From assembly GCA_033065855.1 (NCBI GenBank), contig JAVXUO010000768.1:1-64000 (forward strand): a stretch of DNA of 64,000 bases, read 5' to 3'. Shown here in pieces: positions 60,172-64,000 of this stretch (position 1 is the first letter of the stretch; every line of letters starts with the position of its first letter). A model generated the notes under the pieces. The model did not search any database and had not been told where the DNA came from. It saw nothing but the letters and a program-made list of their open reading frames with translations. Source of the stretch: Escallonia rubra. Lineage: Eukaryota; Streptophyta; Magnoliopsida; Escalloniales; Escalloniaceae. The position numbers and the translations under genes are program-made.

Positions 60172-62979
60172 TCATTTGCATTCAGCTAAAGTTTCTCTAT
60201 CATGAGGTAAAGAGTAGTCAATATTGGGACCGAGGGGAACAATACCAAAGGGGTTGATGGAAGGATGGCTACCATAATAATGCTTCTTGATATGTTCCAT
60301 TTTGACAGTGGTACTAACGCCAGGGATTTGAAAGATATCTTTCGTGTAGTTGAACAGTTTTGGGTACTCACGTAGCAGTTTCTTGTTGCACTTGAAGTGG
60401 ACGGCATAAACCTGCATTTACAGCACATTTTATCTAGTAGCAATATATTATAATTTTGCAAGAAAGATGAGATTGAAACTCGAAAAATTTTCATCCGATG
60501 AAAACGAAGAGACACTCAAGTATATGGTATTGGCAACAGATTCTAGCTGCAATCTCGCAATTGCATGGAGGCTACTTATGAACCGGATTAATTATAGGAA
60601 ATAACCAGCTGGAACTAGTCTCTGTTTGAAGGGATGACAATGTTCATGTAAAGGCTATTCTCATAAGCAGACAAATGACACTGCTCAAATAACACGGATA
60701 TTTATCGGTCGATAATCGGAGTCATCTTTGAGACGTGGGGACAGAAACACACTGGGGAAACTATTTTCACCTCATGAACGCTGCTAGTTCATTACACCTC
60801 TGGCCATCACCCTTAACAATGCAATTGGATATTCTACTATTTTCTAAGATAACATGAATTTAGAGGTCACTTGTCATCTTTAAGATATGGGGATAGAAAA
60901 CGATGCTGAAACTATGTGCAACGCATGAGCATATAGATCACTACCCTAGAAAAAGATGATAGGTGAAGAGTCTTGCTCAATCACTCATTTGATTTAGGAA
61001 ATCTTCAGTCCATGCATTTCAGTTGTTCAGAAGATAGAGGAAGCCATATAGAAACACTGAAGATTTAAGGCTTCAACTTCCTAGCACCTTCCCTCCATCT
61101 CCCACAGAAACGAAGTTTGATATTTTCTTGATTTTCATGATAAAAGCACTGCTCAAATAATATGAATATATGGCGGTCAATGCTGCTGATGAAACTACTT
61201 CCACTTCATGACTGCTGTCAGGTCATTACCTAGAAATTGCAAAATTACCAACTTGCTTCCTAAAATCTAACGAAAATGTAAGACACCGACATAATTTTCA
61301 GTCCATGCATTCAGCTGTTTAGAAGATGGAGGAAACCAAATAAAGTACAAAACCTTCAAATTTTTTAGGCTTCACATTTCATGCTTCTCCATCTCCTTGG
61401 CGACAAAATTGGATATTATAAAGATTTTCTATGAATCTGAATAATATTTTGAATAGACTGCACAGTTGGAAATTTTAGCAGTTTCTGACAGAGTATGATC
61501 ATAAGGAAAGGTAAGTTCCACAAACCAGAGCTTAATAGATTATTTGACCCCTTAAACGTTAATCTATAACTTCTGTAAAGGATATAAGTAATCCTCACAG
61601 TGACATCTTTGGTACTGGATTCAAGCATTTCCCTTTTGATAGGTAGACCGTTGCATAATAAGCACGCCAACCAGAAAATCTTATAAAGAGGATCGTATCT
61701 TCCAAAAAAGAAAGCAAGAGATTTAGTAGTATGCCGGTTCCCTCGAACATATGTACCAGTTTCAGTAAAAAATTTATGGTTATTTTTCAGAAAAGCAAAA
61801 GGCAAACTGCAAAAAGCAAATTAACAAGCATGCACCAAGGCTTCTGGTCAAACCAAATTCATACCTCATCAAACCTTATGAGGGTAACAAACAAGCGAAT
61901 ATCTGCTTCAGTCAGTGCATTCCCACATAAGTATCGCTGCGTGCTAAGTATCTCCTCACACTTGTCCAAAGCATCATACAGTTTTTCCACAGCCTGCAAA
62001 ACAAACATAAATTGATGCATATTCTTTGTCAGATGGCCATGGATAGAAAGCTATATAGGTCATAAGCATTTTCTACCCATCCCTACTGCCTTTTCCTCCT
62101 TTCATGCTCTACATAAGTCCCATGAAATGAGTACCTCGTTGTAAGGCCCTTGTTTCTTTGCAAAGCCGCATTTATAAACACCATTATTTATCCCATCATA
62201 TATCCAGTCATTTACTTCACTGATTTGGGCTTGCAAGTGCGGAGGATAAAGGTCTAGAGTAGCATTTTCTGCAATATCCTTGAATTCTGTATTGAACATC
62301 CGGATTATCTCCTCGCTCTCGTTACTCAAAATCGTTTTCAGTTTCTTATCCCAAAGAACCTATTATTAAGATAACATATCCGTCATATAATATGCAGAAT
62401 ATAAACGTCAAAAGATTTGAACAAAATGTAAAATATTGCTTGTTGACTGACACATACAGGAACTGTATACTTTCCAGAGTAGTTTGTACTTGCAAGCTCA
62501 TATAATTCTCTTATACTTTTTGCTCCATTCAATGGGTCGGGCCCAGCATCTGGTTCCTCCGTATCTGAAGTGGGAAAGACCCATCCCATGTGTTCATCGC
62601 TGTCCTTAGTTCTCTCCCATATGGGCTTGACTGACTGAAATGAAGGAATGCAGCTTACTTATTTCGTAAATTTGTGCAAGAACATATCAAGTTTACAACA
62701 CTGTGCAGTGGCGGGAGAGTCATGCACTCATTACCCTCCGTTTTCCTAAAATTTAGAAGAGCATACCGTGAAAGTGATGGCTTTGTCAAGCCCTTTGATC
62801 TTCAAGTATGCAAGGCATCTGGATGCCCATGGACAAGCATATGATACATAAAGATGATATCTTGCAGCTTCAGCAGGGAAAGTTGCCTCTGGATCTCTTG
62901 ATATAATATTTCGGAACGTCGAAGGAGTTCTCAGGAATGCACCAGATTCCGACATCTCGTCCAGTGCAGAACGAGCCAT
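60172..62979 (-). CDS. Glutathionyl-hydroquinone reductase (Xi-class GST, ECM4/YqjG family), intact
   Basis: Five exons, 62979-62767, 62634-62458, 62359-62135, 61993-61865 and 60411-60172, join in phase at GT/AG sites to a 327-aa protein. The start [15 protein letters not shown] matches family proteins. Residues about 42-120 form the thioredoxin-like domain with the CPWA catalytic motif (YACPWASRC, Cys49), then SVKPIWERT and GWVFP. The helical domain follows ([57 protein letters not shown]) and the C-terminus [16 protein letters not shown]. The enzyme reduces glutathionyl-hydroquinones using glutathione. Family length is about 320-330 aa. No transit peptide is seen, so it is probably cytosolic. 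An acceptor-like ttcag just upstream of the ATG suggests a 5' UTR intron. This is the only clearly intact host gene in the window. Confidence 0.95.
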
Positions 62980-64000
62980 TTTATGAGTGTTCTGAAGATG
63001 CATCACCAGCATAAATTAGTACTAAATAGTGCAAGATCAATGAAATAGTATTGGCATGATTGACCATTGCAGAATAGTAAAATCTTTGCATATTGGAGAC
63101 TTCATGTTTAAGAGGTCAAAGTTCTCAGTAAAACCATCAACGCCATATGCCAAGCAAGTGACAGGCATCCTCATGGTCACGGAAGTGGAGGCCGTGTGGT
63201 GCTGTTTCAGTGTTAGGGTGGGAATGAAGCTGGAACTGCCAATATTGGCGTGGGTTCAAGAAAAAAAACCATGATGGTATTGTGTAGCAGTTTAGTAGCA
63301 AAGGTGTCAATAAATTTCCCTCAAACTGACACAGGAGCTTATGAACTTCCCCTTTTACCAAGTTTGGTATGTAGGGAATTGGCTGCATGTCCAATTGTCC
63401 ACCTATATGTTTAATGTCCTTTTCTTCTTGGTCGGAAAGTGATCTTACCCATCCTTCCAGTTCTACTTCTCCAGAATCCAAGAGACTTTAATGACAGAAG
63501 GTTTCTTGCAACTGGTAACCACTAAAATATGCACGGTTTTTTTTTTTTTTTTTTCTGTTGTGATTTTGGAGTAATTATGCAGGTTTTCCTAAATCTGGCA
63601 GGTCTCTCACTAGGTATTGCATGAGATACATTTTAAAGAGTTTCCGTTCAAGCCAAGCCTTATACAGTTCTTCAACCCCACAATGGCCGGAGCCTTTTGC
63701 ACTTCCCTTCCACCCTCAATATTTATATCCCTCACTCATAGGAGTCGATTTATTTCCAAAAGTGTGTCAAAGCTCAATCGAAGTAACAAGTTAAAAGGAC
63801 GATTCTTCCCTACAGCAAAAGCAAGAACTTATTGCATCACCTTGAAAGAAAATTGATACACCTCCTCCCCAGTGGATAAGGGGATGAGTAAAATCACAAT
63901 CCTGGTGGCTAAGCCAATTTAAGAGGGCAAATTTTTTATGTTACAAACTAAAAGAGTCAACAAAACAAAAGAGAAACTGCAAATTTTCTAAATTTCAAAA
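62980..64000. other. Upstream region of the reductase gene; two unidentified open frames
   Basis: A minus-strand frame at 63137-63481 (114 aa, contains LEGWVRSLSDQEEKDIKHIG) and a plus-strand frame at 63617-63856 have no recognised family. Within the latter, an ATG at 63683 starts MAGAFCTSLPPSIFISLTHR, a Ser/Arg-rich sequence resembling a plastid transit peptide, so it could be the first exon of a divergent gene continuing beyond the window. A T tract lies at 63538-63554. Confidence 0.35.

Noticed and set aside
61416-61805. 129-codon minus-strand frame within the reductase region as an extra exon
   Set aside because: It lies in intron 4 and resembles nothing in the family; the flanking exons join in phase without it.

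Overview
This window is nuclear DNA from a flowering plant, probably a eudicot. It is AT-rich and full of introns with plant splice sites. It carries plant-type CACTA, hAT, MULE and Ty1/copia elements and plant gene families: F-box/FBA, Pumilio, plant mobile domain, basic secretory protein and a glutathionyl-hydroquinone reductase. No rRNA gene, CRISPR array or bacterial-style operon was seen. Most of the window is transposon; only one host gene, at the right end, looks fully intact.

Layout. 1-9219: the 5' part of a CACTA (En/Spm) element on the minus strand, running off the left edge, with a broken TNPA-like gene, a broken TNP2-like transposase, and long tandem-repeat arrays in its upstream region. 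9220-20470: intergenic repeats, including GC-rich minisatellites (12.37-14.3 kb) and a hAT relic whose transposase lost its middle but kept an open frame. 20473-20960: a probable MITE. 21340-34791: a complete CACTA element with matched terminal inverted repeats and a 3-bp CTA target duplication. It carries an intact TNP2-like gene (about 1,190 aa) and an intact TNPA-like gene (about 404 aa), plus copied pieces of two host genes: an oxysterol-binding-protein-related gene with introns, and a basic secretory protein. 34795-39130: degraded repeats. 39193-39835: a partial Pumilio copy.

41323-47810: an F-box/FBA gene that appears fused in frame to a C-terminal RNase H-like domain. It is split by a Ty1/copia element (42379-47204, 5-bp ATTCT target duplication). 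49461-52320: a Pumilio pseudogene with a 1.1-kb hAT-like element (8-bp duplication) in its coding sequence. 53692-54765: a non-autonomous MULE with a 9-bp duplication. 56968-57791: a plant mobile domain relic. 60172-62979: an intact five-exon glutathionyl-hydroquinone reductase gene on the minus strand.

How the parts relate: the two CACTA elements are head-to-head and share the terminal CACTACAAG but have different subterminal motifs, so they probably answer to different transposases. The right-hand element encodes both proteins expected of an autonomous CACTA and is the most active-looking thing in the window. The inverted Pumilio pieces at 39 and 49 kb bracket the F-box locus.
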